A DNA stretch of 64,000 nucleotides from the NCBI GenBank assembly GCA_025667525.1, contig CM046879.1, positions 390,561,039-390,625,038 of the forward strand, read 5' to 3'. The notes under the pieces were generated by a model that had not been told where the DNA came from, made no database searches, and saw only the letters and a list, made by a program, of their open reading frames with translations. How positions within the stretch are numbered: the stretch's first letter is position 1; every line of letters begins with the position of its first letter. The translations under genes were made by a program, and so were the position numbers. The DNA comes from Glebionis coronaria. Taxonomy: Eukaryota; Streptophyta; Magnoliopsida; Asterales; Asteraceae. Positions 51,823 through 63,776 of the stretch are shown piece by piece.

Positions 51823-53536
51823 CAACTATATACAATTTCAAGATTAACGATGCAATACTCAGTTCGTCAAAACTTTATCATCATGTTTATAATAAAAACA
51901 TTTTCATGCTTAATTCTTAAACAAGAATCAAAAATAAATTTATAATTATTTTCTTTGTTATGAAAACAATTAAGTTTCCCAAGGTGTTTTATAAACAACT
52001 TCATTTCGATAACAATCACTTATAAATCTCACTTTGAATAATCCTTATAGTGATGAAAATTCAATTTTTCTCAAGGGATACCGTTTTATCTTATAAAAAC
52101 AATGAGTGATCTGCAAAAGAGTGATTAAAAGTTGTTCACCAAGAACTAACTACAATATATCAAGAAATGAGCTTAGCCAGTTAATCATGAGGTTCATGAC
52201 CTCGATGGCACTCAAAAAGAATAATCCACAACGTAACTCAAATCGAGATGAGTACTTTTTCAATGGTTACATCACTAATGCGAACATTAGGATGAAGCAA
52301 GAAAAGATAGATAACATCGATACATGTAGAATTTAGTAATCAAAGGTAGTCTTTTCATTAATCACAAACAAGTCAAAATTGTACCGTAACACATTACGTG
52401 TCACTATGTCATACAATTCCAATAACTCATCCTACCAACTGATGTCTCAGTTAAGTTAGGGATTTTTTAAAGATACCACAATGAATACTAATCTACAAGA
52501 GTCATTAGGTGTTCCACATGTCCCGAAAGGTCCATCGGTCCCAATTCAGAAGAAGATTTCTTCAATTTATTTATTGGACACTGGGCATCCTCATTAGTGG
52601 ACAATGGCCTAGGAACAACCCTTAACATGAATCAACAATCAATTAAAACCTTATAATTCAATCATAGGACTTAACGGATTCCTCTTTATAATCTCATATT
52701 TCGTACGAGTTAAATTTTACTTTATTCAAGTTTCAACCAACTTATACTCAATTCGACATCCTACCTCATTCTCCAATACTTTTAAAAGTGAAATAAAGTT
52801 CGATATGAATAACACATAATTTTCAATCCTATAACTCTTACAACAACAATTTTCAAATGAGTCACTAGTATGAAATGACTCGATCATTCAATTAGACTTA
52901 TCGGAAAGGTACTTGTGGCATGAGGCTTTTGGGTAATGGTTCCAGTGACACCCTCAAGTGTAACATTCACCCTTTCGATTTCAATTTAAGAATTGGATGA
53001 CAACGAATCAGATGACATCTTTCTAGGTGGTAAGGTTTTGTCAAACTCCACTCTATAAGAAAAGATCGTCATGACATCGATATCAGTTTTAATCTTGCCA
53101 ATTCTTCTTCAATATCACAATCAACTAATATCTACATTTCTACGAATATCAACCATTTTGTTGGGATCATAAATATCCACAACCTAATTTAGATCTAGAA
53201 TAGCTAGAATTCCTATGGGAATAGCTTCAATTAATTTACTAGGGGATTTAGGGTTCCTTGTGACAATCTACGTCGTATAAATACCTCGTATAAATATAGA
53301 AATAATCATCAAACAATCATGTAATCAAATTACATCATATGTATATATATAATCCAAGTTATATATATATTAAAATAACACTTCTAAGTCTGGCCTTGTC
53401 GGTAACTCGGGAATTCTTCGGCACCGTTATATTCAAAAGATTTTTAGACATTTTTAGAAAAATATTTATAGTTAAAAGATTTTGAAATGTTTTATTCAAA
53501 ACCTTGGTTTTAAAAATCTTTCGTTCTCTATAACGA
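51823..53536 (-). other. R4 gag side, eroded
   Basis: Between the R2 TSD and the R4 PBS lies the 5' internal part of R4 on the minus strand. I cannot read a gag frame with confidence; many stops and AT-rich drift are present. Short frames (51754-51945, 52106-52336) are on the opposite strand and unsupported. Confidence 0.5.
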
Positions 53537-53550
53537 GAGCTCTGGTACCA
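53537..53550 (-). other. R4 primer-binding site
   Basis: On the minus strand TGGTACCAGAGCTC follows the LTR end (GGTGTTACA, then GTT). It is the Met-type PBS with one change (TACC for TATC). Confidence 0.8.
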
Positions 53551-53553
53551 AAC

Positions 53554-56500
53554 TGTAACACCCCCAAATTTATACAATTCAATACAACGGAAGACTCGTT
53601 GGTGTTACGGGATAGCACATTACTCACATCATAGACAACGCTTAAAAATCGCGTCATTTGATAATAAAGCATTTCCATTCATAAATATCAGATTTACATA
53701 GGTCCCAAGTCATTGTATTTCATACAGGTTTTACAAAGCATTTGAATGGAAAATTATTATTTAGGTGCGGGCCATTAATTCTTGTTGTCTTCCCGAGAAT
53801 TACCTTCAAGTACCTGAGACAAAACATGTTAAAAGGAAAAGGTCAGCGATAACGCCGAGTGAATTCATAGAGTTTAATAAAATCCATCAATATAACACCG
53901 GTATAAAATTATTACCGAAAATCATTTTGTACAAATCTTTGTAATAGGCCATAAAATAGCCAAAGTCATTTTATACAACTCCTTATCAAAAATCATAATA
54001 TAGGCTTTTGCCTTCAAAATCATTATACAAACCAAAGTCGTAAAAACATCATACAATACGTTTTATAACGTTGTATAAAGTTAAATAAAAACCGTTATAT
54101 GAATATGGTTACGTAAAACCAAAACACGAACATAATAATAAGACCCTATATTGCTAGTCAGGCAATATATCGTAATTCAATGCATATAGCAGTAGTTTTG
54201 TTATTTGGATTATTATAAGCCGCATGACATTGTTACCTTACTACAACAAACAACGGGTAGCTAGCCCGAAACTCAATTTGCCCATCTAAGTTAGCGTGTC
54301 TTCACAATAATCACGCTTGTGTAAATCTTTTCATACATAAATTCGCTTACCAATCAATGTGGCACGACGGGGATCAACCGTCAAGGCGCGAACTGGGGTG
54401 ATCGTCCCCAAATAGTACTGTTATATGCATAAGCGTCTAGCAAATCCCAGTAGTTCACAATTCATGCTAATGGGACTTTTAGTGACATAACCTAACTTTA
54501 ATAATCCATTTCATTTTATACATCGGGTCATATAGTCATTCATCGGGTCATACAATCATTCGGGTCCAAATCAATAAACAAACAATCGGGACAAATGGTG
54601 TCCTATTTTATCAAAACTAACATGTTATCTCCCTCGCGGGTTTATAAAACATTTCATAAAATATATAAAAGAGTGTGAGGCTATGAACTCACGTTGATTG
54701 GGAAAGGCGGTTATCGGCGATTCGGATGTACGGTACGTGCTTCAATCACGGAAACCTAGACAAATAATCCTGTCTTAGACTTTTGTCCAATGACTTTATC
54801 AAAATAACAAATATGTATACATATGATGACTTTATATATATGATGATGATCAAGTGGGTTTATACATTCTAATTTACTCATTTTAGTGTTATGTGTTAGT
54901 AACTTTTTTAGTAGTTTACTAGTTTTACCTATTTACATGTTTTAGGTCCAATAATCCTATTATAAGTCCATTACCTTAAATTAGAACATTTTATACTTTT
55001 ATTATCAGTATAATACTTTACGTGTTAGGCCCAAGTGGTTTAAGCCCAATAAGTAAATTTATAAGTGTTTAGCCCATTTAGTTGGATTATTAGTCCAATA
55101 ATGCTAACTTAGCCCGTTAATGTCCATATGTTATTTAGTTCGGGTTTTATCGGTTTTTACTTGTATTAAGTACTTATATATCAGTATATGACTTTTAAAA
55201 AGTTTACATTATACGGGTCCGACCGTCTAAGTTTTAATTGACGAAAAACGTTAGTTTTACGGTATTAGCCGAAAAGACGTAAAAATCATGTTTATAGTTT
55301 TTATAACTTATAAAACTTACCAAACTATCATTTTTATATAATGTCCATTTATTTATCCTTATACATATTTATATAAATGAAATATATAAGTTAGTGGGTT
55401 TTAATTTCACATTTTATACTATATTATTTTGAGTGCTTATATAATACTATTAAACTTTAATTTCACAAAATCTGATTTTTAGTTTTACTTTCACCATTTT
55501 TATCATATCTTGAGTTCTATAATGAGATAGAAGCTCAAATGTTTATGACAGTAACTAAATGATATGTGCACTATTTTATTCTTTTATAGCTACTGATGAA
55601 TTAACATCTAAATATTTTAATAAATTCTTCCAAAGCAGTATAGGCATATTTGTACTCTAAACTTGTTTTGATCATATCTCACTCATTTTTATGATTCTAT
55701 TGCATGGTCAACTCTCACATGTGTATGACATCTAATACTTACTGTAAATTGATTCCACCATGCCATTTTATCATTTTATAACTTGGTTACTTACTGTTTT
55801 TATACAGCCATCATATTTAGCAAGATTTTTAACCTTGTTACCTATGGTTTTCCATCTTTTTAATCATGTTTATCAAATCTATCAACACCAAATCCCCACA
55901 TAATATTTTTAATCATCATTCATAATAATATAAATATACATAAATAAAGAAATTACAAGATTACATAATAAAAATAACAAAAGGATAGGAAGAACAATCT
56001 CAATACCACCATTAATGATGAAAAGATGAGGTTTTTGATGAACAAGACTTGGTTCTTGTTATCAAATCTTCAAATTTAGCAAGGCAACTTCTTGGGTCCA
56101 TTGGATGGATGAACACCTCCATGAAATCAGCCCTTTAACCTAATGAAAACTCCTTTTCATAAGTTAAGATCACCTCCAATCTTCATATCAACAAAAGGAC
56201 ATCATCATATGTAGAAATAACATGAGATTTTGTGGTTGAATTTGATCAAAATGGGTGTTTTAGGGTGATATAGGACGAAATATTGAGAGAGAGGAAGGAT
56301 GAGAGAAGGGTTTGCATGTGTTTATGAATGCAAATAGTAAAATGAAGTGGTTTTGTTGGTTTGGTGAAAGGTGTAGCTTACATGTTAAGCTTAGGCTTAC
56401 ATGTGTAAGCTTAATAGTTATAAGGGTGCCACATCAAGAGATGTGGTGTCCTCTTTTGGCCATCCCTTTTAGTGGGGTGGGATAAACTTGTTTTGTCCCA

Positions 56501-57007
56501 TCTCGCTAATATACGGGTATTTCTTGATTCTAGTTTTCTCGATTTGCGTGCCCTCGGGTCGTTTTATGGAAAACGTTTTTATAAATTATTAATCAACGGC
56601 ACAAAACGAATCTAATAAAAATTGTCTCATCAAGAACGAAGTTCGAAAACGTAAATACGTAATCCTAAGGTTTCCGGTTTAGTCGTAAAGGACGTTAAAT
56701 TATAATCGTAAGTCCTAATCTCTTCTCGTAAATTTGTGAGTTTATGAACCAACACAAATTTAAAATCCAAAAATACTATTCATGGATAAATTTACTTTCT
56801 GAAATGTCGGACTGTCACCAAAGACGGTGTATGTAAACCTAAGCACGTAACGTAAAATCCTCCGGTTTAGACGTAGTCGATGCTACTTCAAGACGTAAAT
56901 CCAAATTACTTCCCAAAAATAAGTGAGTTCATAATATAACATTAAAATAATGTTTTTAAATAATACTTGAGAATAAAATATCAACCATAAACTGACGGAT
57001 TGTCACA
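53554..57007 (-). repeat. R4 5' LTR
   Basis: This 3454-bp copy lacks the mitochondrial insert of the left LTR. It holds an extra 86-bp AT-rich block (about 55922-56010) flanked by CATTC/CCATT, which is either a small insertion here or a deletion in the other LTR. It ends TGTCACA, followed by AGTAC. Confidence 0.9.
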
Positions 57008-57012
57008 AGTAC

Positions 57013-57563
57013 TATTGATTTCTAGATGAATTTTCAGGTTATTTCCAAATACCCATTGATCCAAAAGATCAAGAAAATACCACATTCACTTGTCCTTACG
57101 GCACATTTTCTTATAAGAGAATGCCTATTGGCTTGTGGAATGCCCAGGGACATTTCAAAGGTGTATGATGGCCATCTTTCATGACATGATTGAGCACATA
57201 ATGGAAGTATTCATGGATGATTTCTCGGTCTTTGGAGATTCATTCACTTCTTGTCTCTCCAATTTATAACGTACGCTAAAAAGGTGTGAAGAAACACGTC
57301 TTGTTCTAAATTGGGAGAAGTGCCATTTCATGGTCAAAGAAGGGATAGTTTTGGGACATAAGATATCCAACAAAGGTTTAGAAGTGGATCGGGCTAAAAT
57401 AGATGTTATTGCCAAACTTCCCCTACCTACCACGATGAAAGGAGTTAGGAGCTTTTTGGGACATGCGGGTTTCTATAGACGTTTTATTCAAGACTTTTCT
57501 AAGATATCAAGACCCATAACCCACCTCTTAGAAAAAGAGGCTCCTTTCATTTTTACACACTAG
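57013..57563 (+). pseudogene. R1 reverse transcriptase, C-terminal part
   Basis: RT resumes after R4 with YFQIPIDPKDQENTTFTC, YGTFSYKRMPIGLWNA and the catalytic FMDDFSVFGDSF (Met-Asp-Asp at about 57212). The thumb-to-connection part is LVLNWEKCHFMVKEGIVLGH, SFLGHAGFYRRFIQDFSKI. Stops near 57027 and in the region 57170-57290, with frameshifts, inactivate it. The asparagine/proline block (LWNAQG) departs from the family pattern, further evidence of decay. Confidence 0.87.
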
Positions 57564-58274
57564 TGTTTAGAGTCTTTTGAGATTCTAAAAGAAAAGTTGA
57601 TTAAGGCTCCCGTTTTGGTATAACCAAATTGAAATTTACCTTTTGAACTCATGTGTGATGCTAGTGATTATGTCGTGGGGGACGTTTTAGGACAAAGAGT
57701 TAATAACCATTTTCAACCTATACACTATGCGAGTAAGACAATGACGGGTGGCTCAACTACATTACACAACCACGGAAAAAGAGTTGCTTGCTATTGTTTA
57801 TGCTTTTGAGAATTTAGACCCTATCTTGTGCTTTCGAAGACCATAGTGTATACGGACCATTCTGCTCTCAAATACCTTATGACAAAGCAAGATGCTAAGA
57901 CTAGGCTTTTGAGATGGGTTTTGTTGCTCCAAGAGTTTTCCATAGAAATTCGTGATAAGAAAGGAGCCGAGAATTTAGTGGCGGATCACTTGAGTATACT
58001 TGAGCATCCTTTCCAAGGATACTTACCTCATAAGGAAATCAATGAATCCTTTCCACTTGAGGAACTCATGTCTATCTCTTCACAAGAGGATGCCACCCCT
58101 TGCTTTGCGGATATTGCAATCTATCTTGTCAGGAATATGCTCATTGAGGGTCTCACTTCCCAGCAAAATAAAACGTTTCTTAAGGAAGCTAAATATTACT
58201 TTTGGGATGACCCTTACCTCTTTAGGCAATGTGCGGACAAAATCAAAGACGTTGTGCAGATGAGCCCGAAGCAT
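57564..58274 (+). pseudogene. R1 RNase H
   Basis: Begins around ESFEILKEKLIKAPVLV and contains LPFELMCDASDYVVGDVL (first catalytic Asp), QPIHYASKTM, and from 57828 [39 protein letters not shown] and NLVADHLS. Frames change near 57745-57830. The following spacer ([12 protein letters not shown]...) leads to the integrase. The 152-codon frame 57828-58286 ends at TAG and overlaps the integrase frame. Confidence 0.85.
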
Positions 58275-59383
58275 TTAAGATATTAGAAGCTTGCCATAAG
58301 GGGCCCACGGGGGGCCATTTTGGGCCCAACTACATGGCTAAGAAAGTCTTTGATTCGGGTTACTATTGGCCTTCCATTTACAAAGATGCCCAAGAAATGG
58401 TGAAATATTGTGATGTTTGTCAAATACAAGGAAAAATTAATCAAAGAGATGAGATTCCACAAAATTTCATACAAGAATGTGAGATATTTGATGTATGGGG
58501 CATAGATTTTATAGGACCTTTTCCATCATCAAAGGGCAATAAATACATACTTGTAACGGTGGATTATGTTTCTAAGTGGGTTGAGGCTAAAGCCTTGCCT
58601 ACCAACGATGCTAGAGTTGTAGTCAAGTTCTTAAAGCAATTATTTGCTAGATTTGGTGTACATCGTGCCATCATAAGTGATCGTAGGACTCATTTTTGTA
58701 ATGATCAATTTACAAGAGTCATAAAGAAGTATGGTGTTAACCATAGACTTTCTACCGTGTATCACCCTCAAACCAATGAGCAAACCAAGGTCACAAATCG
58801 TGGTTTAAAGAGGATTTTAGAAAGAACGGTGGGAGAGCATCGAGCTTCTTGGTCGGATAAGCTTGATGATGCTTTGGGGGCTTTTAGGCCCGCTTTTAAG
58901 ACACCAATTGGTTGTACACCTTATAGAATTGTCTATGGAAAAGCATGCCACCTCCCATTCGAGTTAGAACATATGGCTTCATGGGCTCTTAAATGGGCTA
59001 AATTTGATCTAAACCAAGCCGGTTCACATAGGAAAGACCAACTTAATGAGATGAATGAGATAAGAACCAATGCCTATGAAAACTCATTGCTTTACAAGGA
59101 AAAGACTAAGAAATTGCATGATGCTAAGATCAAGAACCGTGAGTTCAAAGTTGGAGATTCGGTTTTACTCTTTAACTTACGGTTGAAGCTTTTTGCGGGA
59201 AAGCTTAAGTCACGATGGTCCGATACATTCACTATTGCTCACGTATTTCAATATGGGACTATTGAGTTGTCACAACCAACAGGCCCAAATTTCAAAGTGA
59301 ATGGTCATCGTGTTAAGCATTACTTTGGGGAGGACATTTCCGTTGAAATGGTCCAAGAGATCCTCATTTTCCCCATGAATTAA
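58229..59383 (+). pseudogene. R1 integrase, long frame with damaged catalytic site
   Basis: The 384-codon frame has the HHCC zinc site ([11 protein letters not shown] ... YCDVCQ), catalytic Asp in [10 protein letters not shown] and Asp in [10 protein letters not shown]. At the position of the third catalytic residue, family Glu, it has Lys (codon AAG at 58787-58789 in NEQTKVTN), and two Gly next to the second Asp are Arg. Downstream are [38 protein letters not shown], and a C-terminal [15 protein letters not shown]. Although the frame is open, the enzyme is predicted dead. Lineage fits Athila/Tat. Confidence 0.88.
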
Positions 59384-61402
59384 TTCATTGTGGGAAGAGT
59401 CGAGCTAGAGACTCCATAAATCAGACTTGAATAACTAGGATTAGAGCATTTAGACTATAGTGTGGTAGGATAGGACTAAAGGGTATATAGATGAGATTAA
59501 GTGTAGGGGGTGCCTTGCTTTTGTCTTCTTGATGCTTGTAGGGTTGCTCTCTCTTATTACATGCATTGGAGCTTATGGAGGAGGCCCTTGTATCGGGTTT
59601 ACTTTGTTACTATTGTGATTTTCAAAACACTTGTGCTTAAAATGAATTCACTTTAGTAGACCTTTTCTTAACTTGGGTTAAGCAAAGTTATCAATGTCAT
59701 AAGTGTAGAGGAGTTTACTCCAATACTCTTAATCATTGAGGACAATGTTTATCTTAAGTGTAGGGGCTCTTCTATCGAAGTGACCTTACCTAGAACATTA
59801 TCATTGCCTTCATGATAACTTGGTAATTAATTTTCGAACATTTTTCAAAATTTTGATCTACTTTGGCCACCAAAAATATGCATTCATAATTTTTGCATTA
59901 ATCATTTTTCATTTGCATAACACATTTGCATTGTATATATTTCTTCTTTTATTTTTCATCAAAAATATATAAAAAGAAAAAAAATATAATAAATGATATG
60001 GTTTAACAAATTTAGAATTCTTTGACATATAATGCCTGCCATGAATATTTTGACTCAACCCAAGTTTACTTCTCAAGCTTACTCTAGCTATTATCCTTAA
60101 CCATGTAGACCTTTATTGGTTTATTAGGCTAAGCATCCACTAGTCTCATTATTTGAGATTTTAAACCGTGGAGAACAAGAGATGATAGAGTTTGAAGTAA
60201 GTGTAAAGGGCTAGATAAACCTCATATTAATTAATTTTGTCTTTTATATCCCTTTCGTAACCTTTACTTTCTTTTCAACGCATGTATATATGTTAATAAA
60301 TAATCAAGAACGGTTTTAATTGGTTTATAGTCTCTTAGCATTTTTTACTAATCATTCGTGGTTGGTATAAGTACGTCTTAAAATTCTAAGTTAGAACGTT
60401 TTATGTGTACTAGACTTATGTCATTCTTAATACTTAGCGGGTGTTTTTCCTTTTATTATTTTCAATTTTCTTTGTGAGGAATAAATAAAAATAAGAACGT
60501 CTTATAAAAAAAATGAGTGGCTAGAAAAAAAGACAAAAAGAAAAAGAAAGAAAAAAATAATTATACAAGACTCCCAAGAGGGGCAGTGAAGCGTTAATTA
60601 TAGTAGCTATTGAATTCTAATATTACTCTCACAAGGGTTGCGGGGATTTGATAGTTACTCCAATCCAATATTACCTTGACGGGTTGCGGGATTGAAGATC
60701 CAAGGTCTCAAAAAGGCGGCGGATATAAATTATTGCGTGAGTTTTATTTTTCGTTTCTTAGCGAGTGTGTAGCTACTTATTAATGCATGACATAAGGATC
60801 TTACACATAAGGAGAATGACTTATTATTTTGGGTCGGACTTATATAAATTGTGGGCGGTTTTTCAAGTAATGGATATGATGGTTACTTAGGATTAAAACT
60901 GTGCTTGCTTATTTTCAGATTTTACACTTCTTATATTTCACGCTTTAAATAATGACAATTTTTCCTAAAAGCAATTTGTTCAAATAATAACCGGTCTTAG
61001 AGGCATAATAAGTGGGGGTATAATAGTAACATAATTAATTTTTATGAATAAGTCGATGCACTTTCACTTTTGGATAACAATGATCTTGTTTTTAAGCTTG
61101 GTATGGGGAAAGTGAAACTTGAGGATAATAAGTGTTCATGGTACCAAAGCCCTAAACAAAGTCTTAGATTTCTTTATGAGTTATTTCCATCAAAAATATT
61201 TCAAGAAAAGTCAAAAATATATAAATAGAATTTCTTTCCTTTGCATTGAATTGTAAAAATCAAAATCATGCATCATATAGTATAGTGTAGTGTAAAAGCA
61301 TTTCATATTGGCCAAGGTGGATTAATTATGAGAAAAGTGTAAATTGGTACTTTAAAATGTGGCATTGCATGAGGTCATGGCAATGACGAAGTGTAGGGGA
61401 TT
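59384..61402 (+). other. R1 3' noncoding region and PPT
   Basis: A 2-kb region without genes, matching in patches the reverse complement of R2 43649-45820. It includes TAAGTGTAGGGG (twice, near 59499 and 59755), an A-rich run before the GGGGCAG block (60520-60590), a purine-rich GGGTTGCGGGG and CCTTGACGGGTTGCGGG. The polypurine tract GAAGTGTAGGGGATT (61388-61402) abuts the LTR start. Confidence 0.75.
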
Positions 61403-61463
61403 TGACATGAGTGAAATCTCATATCAATTATATCATATTTAACTCTAAAACACAAAGTAAAAT
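61403..61463 (+). repeat. R1 3' LTR, first 61 bp only
   Basis: It matches 23193-23253 with one difference (TGACATG for TGATATG). It stops exactly where R6 starts with TGTGATAACC. The rest of the R1 LTR should lie beyond the right end of R6, outside the window. Confidence 0.8.
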
Positions 61464-63759
61464 TGTGATAACCTGAAACCGAGGTCATTGCTTAATCTTA
61501 TTTTACGATTATTTTTGATATTTTTGATGAGTTTGAATGATATTTATTTTTGGAGTTTTAAGTTTAAACCGATGTTGGAAGACTTATTTTTTTATATTTA
61601 ATAAGTATAAGGTGTATAAGCAAGCGTGATGACGATGGATGCCAAATATTTTACGTTTTATTGTCAGGTGTTCGATGTTTGTCATTTTTGATGTTTTCTT
61701 TTAAGTGACGTGTTAAGTCGAGTCGGGAGTCCATACTATTATATTTGAGGTACGTTTTAAATTTTTAAAAGTATCTTTATGAAACCCGAGCCCCGTAAAT
61801 ATTTTCAAAATTGACTAATAGTTATTTCCCGCTTTTTAGCTAACTATTTTCATTTTGAGCCATAACTATTGCAAATTTACAACAAAGGTCCCTCAACCAC
61901 TATATATAAACTTCATTTAAAAAAAAACACACACACACACCACTAACAAATTTTTACTCTCTCTTCTTTTTCTTGAGCTAGCTGTGACCCCCTTACACCC
62001 AAAACCCAACTTCAATCAATTTTTACTTCATATCTATGATGATCTAAGCTAAACTAACACAAGACCCATCTCTATAATTGTAAGGAGATCATTTTTCTAC
62101 TAAATTTAGGTACATGTAAGAAGTTTTATTTTTTTAGGTTTGGTAGGTGAGAATTATGATCATGCATGTTGATTTTATGAAGATCAAAAGGTTTTCTTGC
62201 TAAAGTTTTGTTAAAAACTTGATTTTGATTTGAGGGTTTTAATTTTGATGATGATGAAAGTGTTATAGTCGATATATGTTAGTGTTAGGGTTATGGGATG
62301 ATCATAACTATGGTTGATTTTAGCTAAAAACATGATTTTATATAATTTTTAGAAAGATGTTTTACATCAGTAGGTAAAACTGTATTTTCAGGTATTTTAT
62401 GCTGTGATAATGGTTTAACTAATCGCCTAGAGTTGTAGAGCATTCTATTAGCTTCGATTTGATATAAGGTAGAGCTTCTAGCTCCAAACGAGCGTGAAGT
62501 TATGATGTTTTGATTATTCGTGTACTGGGAGACGAGTATCGGCACTACATATAGTTGTTGTCGATATTTGGATCGAATCTCGGGGACTATAAATTGTAGT
62601 TTTGAAATGAGTCACATACTGAAAATGAAGTGTAAACCCTAGAGGGTGAGTTTATTTTCAAACCCAAGTGTCGGTTTTGTAAATGGAGTCGTTTAAAGAA
62701 GTTAAAATGGTTGTATGAATTATTAACGTAAAACTGTCCGGATTTTGTAGTTTGAAGATGAGTCGGGTAAATAACTTTAAAAGTAATTTCATTTGATAAA
62801 CTTGTTGGGTGACTTTCAATACATAGTAAGTTAGTTCCTCGAGTCATTTCATAAACGTTTGGCGAGTTTAAAAGGGGTAAATAAGTTAGTACATGTAGTA
62901 TGTGCCGGCGGATTTTGTTGAAAGTGTAGAATGGTAAAGTAAATGTATAGAGGAGTGTAATAGAGTTATTTGTATCGTTTTCACTTGAGTTTATCGTGAT
63001 CATCTCGCTAGATCTCTTATACTAAGATGAGTCTGTAGCCTCACTCTTTATGCTAGCTACTAAATGTTTTATTACCCACGAGGGGGATACATGCTATTTG
63101 AAAATAAATGAACACAAGTCATGAGTAATTGTTGGACCCGAATGTTGCCTAAGTTGTTTACATTGTATTGAGTACCTTGTTGCTAAAGACCCTAAATTCA
63201 TGAGTTGTTAACTATATTCTGACTTGATGTTGTGAGTCAGGAATAACCGCTTATTCTAATAATAGTACTATTGGGTTGACCACCCTATCTGAGACCAGGG
63301 CATTACGCTGAGTAACCTCTGGGAAGGATAATTTATAGGAATAAGAATGTGGTATTCTAGCAACTTATACTCTAGAGGGGCAATGGTTTTATTCTAGTCA
63401 TGCTGGCATTTGGCGTGGGTGACTAATTGCTGTGGAGGTTGTGGGTTGACTTTTGGAAGAATGTTGGTATAAAAATTATTTCTATCCTTTTATTGTTGAC
63501 AATTCGTTAAATGTTTGTGTACTGTACTAAACTTGTTGGTTTGCTGGTCGAGATCCGTGGGGACTAAATGCTTTACTCTGGTGTCGTTTTAGTACAATAT
63601 GGGATGAAATTATGTTTTAGACTTATTATGAAAATCTTGTTTATATTTTATGTGTAAACGTCTCTCTTTTGAGTCGTTCAATATACCTTGTGTGACGATG
63701 CTTGTGTCTAGCACCCAACTGTGTATTTTCGCTGCGCAATGTAAATTGGGGGTGTTAGA
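61464..63759 (+). repeat. R6 5' LTR
   Basis: The start is defined by the break in the R1 LTR, the end by GGTGTTAGA before the PBS; the last base is uncertain by about three. An (AC)n microsatellite lies at about 61929-61942. Short minus-strand ORFs (62324-62545, 62587-63003) have no recognisable product and are treated as LTR sequence. Confidence 0.75.
61901..61910 (+). promoter_or_regulatory. TATA box of R6 LTR
   Basis: CACTATATATAAACTTC gives a clear TATA element about 440 bases into the LTR. Confidence 0.65.
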
Positions 63760-63761
63760 GA

Positions 63762-63776
63762 TTGGTAATCAAAGCT
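63762..63776 (+). other. R6 primer-binding site (Met type, with changes)
   Basis: TTGGTAATCAAAGCT resembles TTGGTATCAGAGCC with one inserted base and one or two substitutions, in the place expected after GGTGTTAGA. The remaining sequence to 64000 is R6 leader; no gene is visible. Confidence 0.6.

Larger units (their letters stand above)
30110..57007 (-). mobile_element. R4: decayed Ty3/gypsy element inserted in R1
   Basis: LTRs at 30110-37561 and 53554-57007 are bounded by TSD AGTAC (30105-30109 and 57008-57012). On the minus strand the LTR begins TGTGACAATCC and ends GGTGTTACA. A PBS TGGTACCAGAGCTC on the minus strand adjoins the right LTR, so the right copy is the 5' LTR. Only eroded RT and integrase pieces remain. 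It hosts R2 and a mitochondrial DNA block. The LTRs resemble that of R6. Confidence 0.9.
23193..61463 (+). mobile_element. R1: Athila-like Ty3/gypsy element, split by R4
   Basis: The LTR head TGA(T/C)ATGAGTGAAATCTC occurs at 23193 and at 61403 after a polypurine tract. Between them lie a PBS (TGGCACCGCTGG), gag, PR, RT, RNase H and IN in one direction. RT is interrupted between 30109 and 57013 by R4. Motifs such as DLPSHLEYAFL, ILMEDAYKP, FMDDFSVFGDSF and [11 protein letters not shown] are hallmarks of the Athila/Tat (non-chromovirus) branch. Without the insert the visible element is about 11.4 kb. All coding regions carry stops or frameshifts. The right LTR is cut after 61 bp by R6. Confidence 0.88.

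Noticed and set aside
61919..61942. Poly-A and AC repeat as a sign of a non-LTR element tail
   Set aside because: It lies inside the R6 LTR soon after the TATA box and has no LINE or SINE features nearby.
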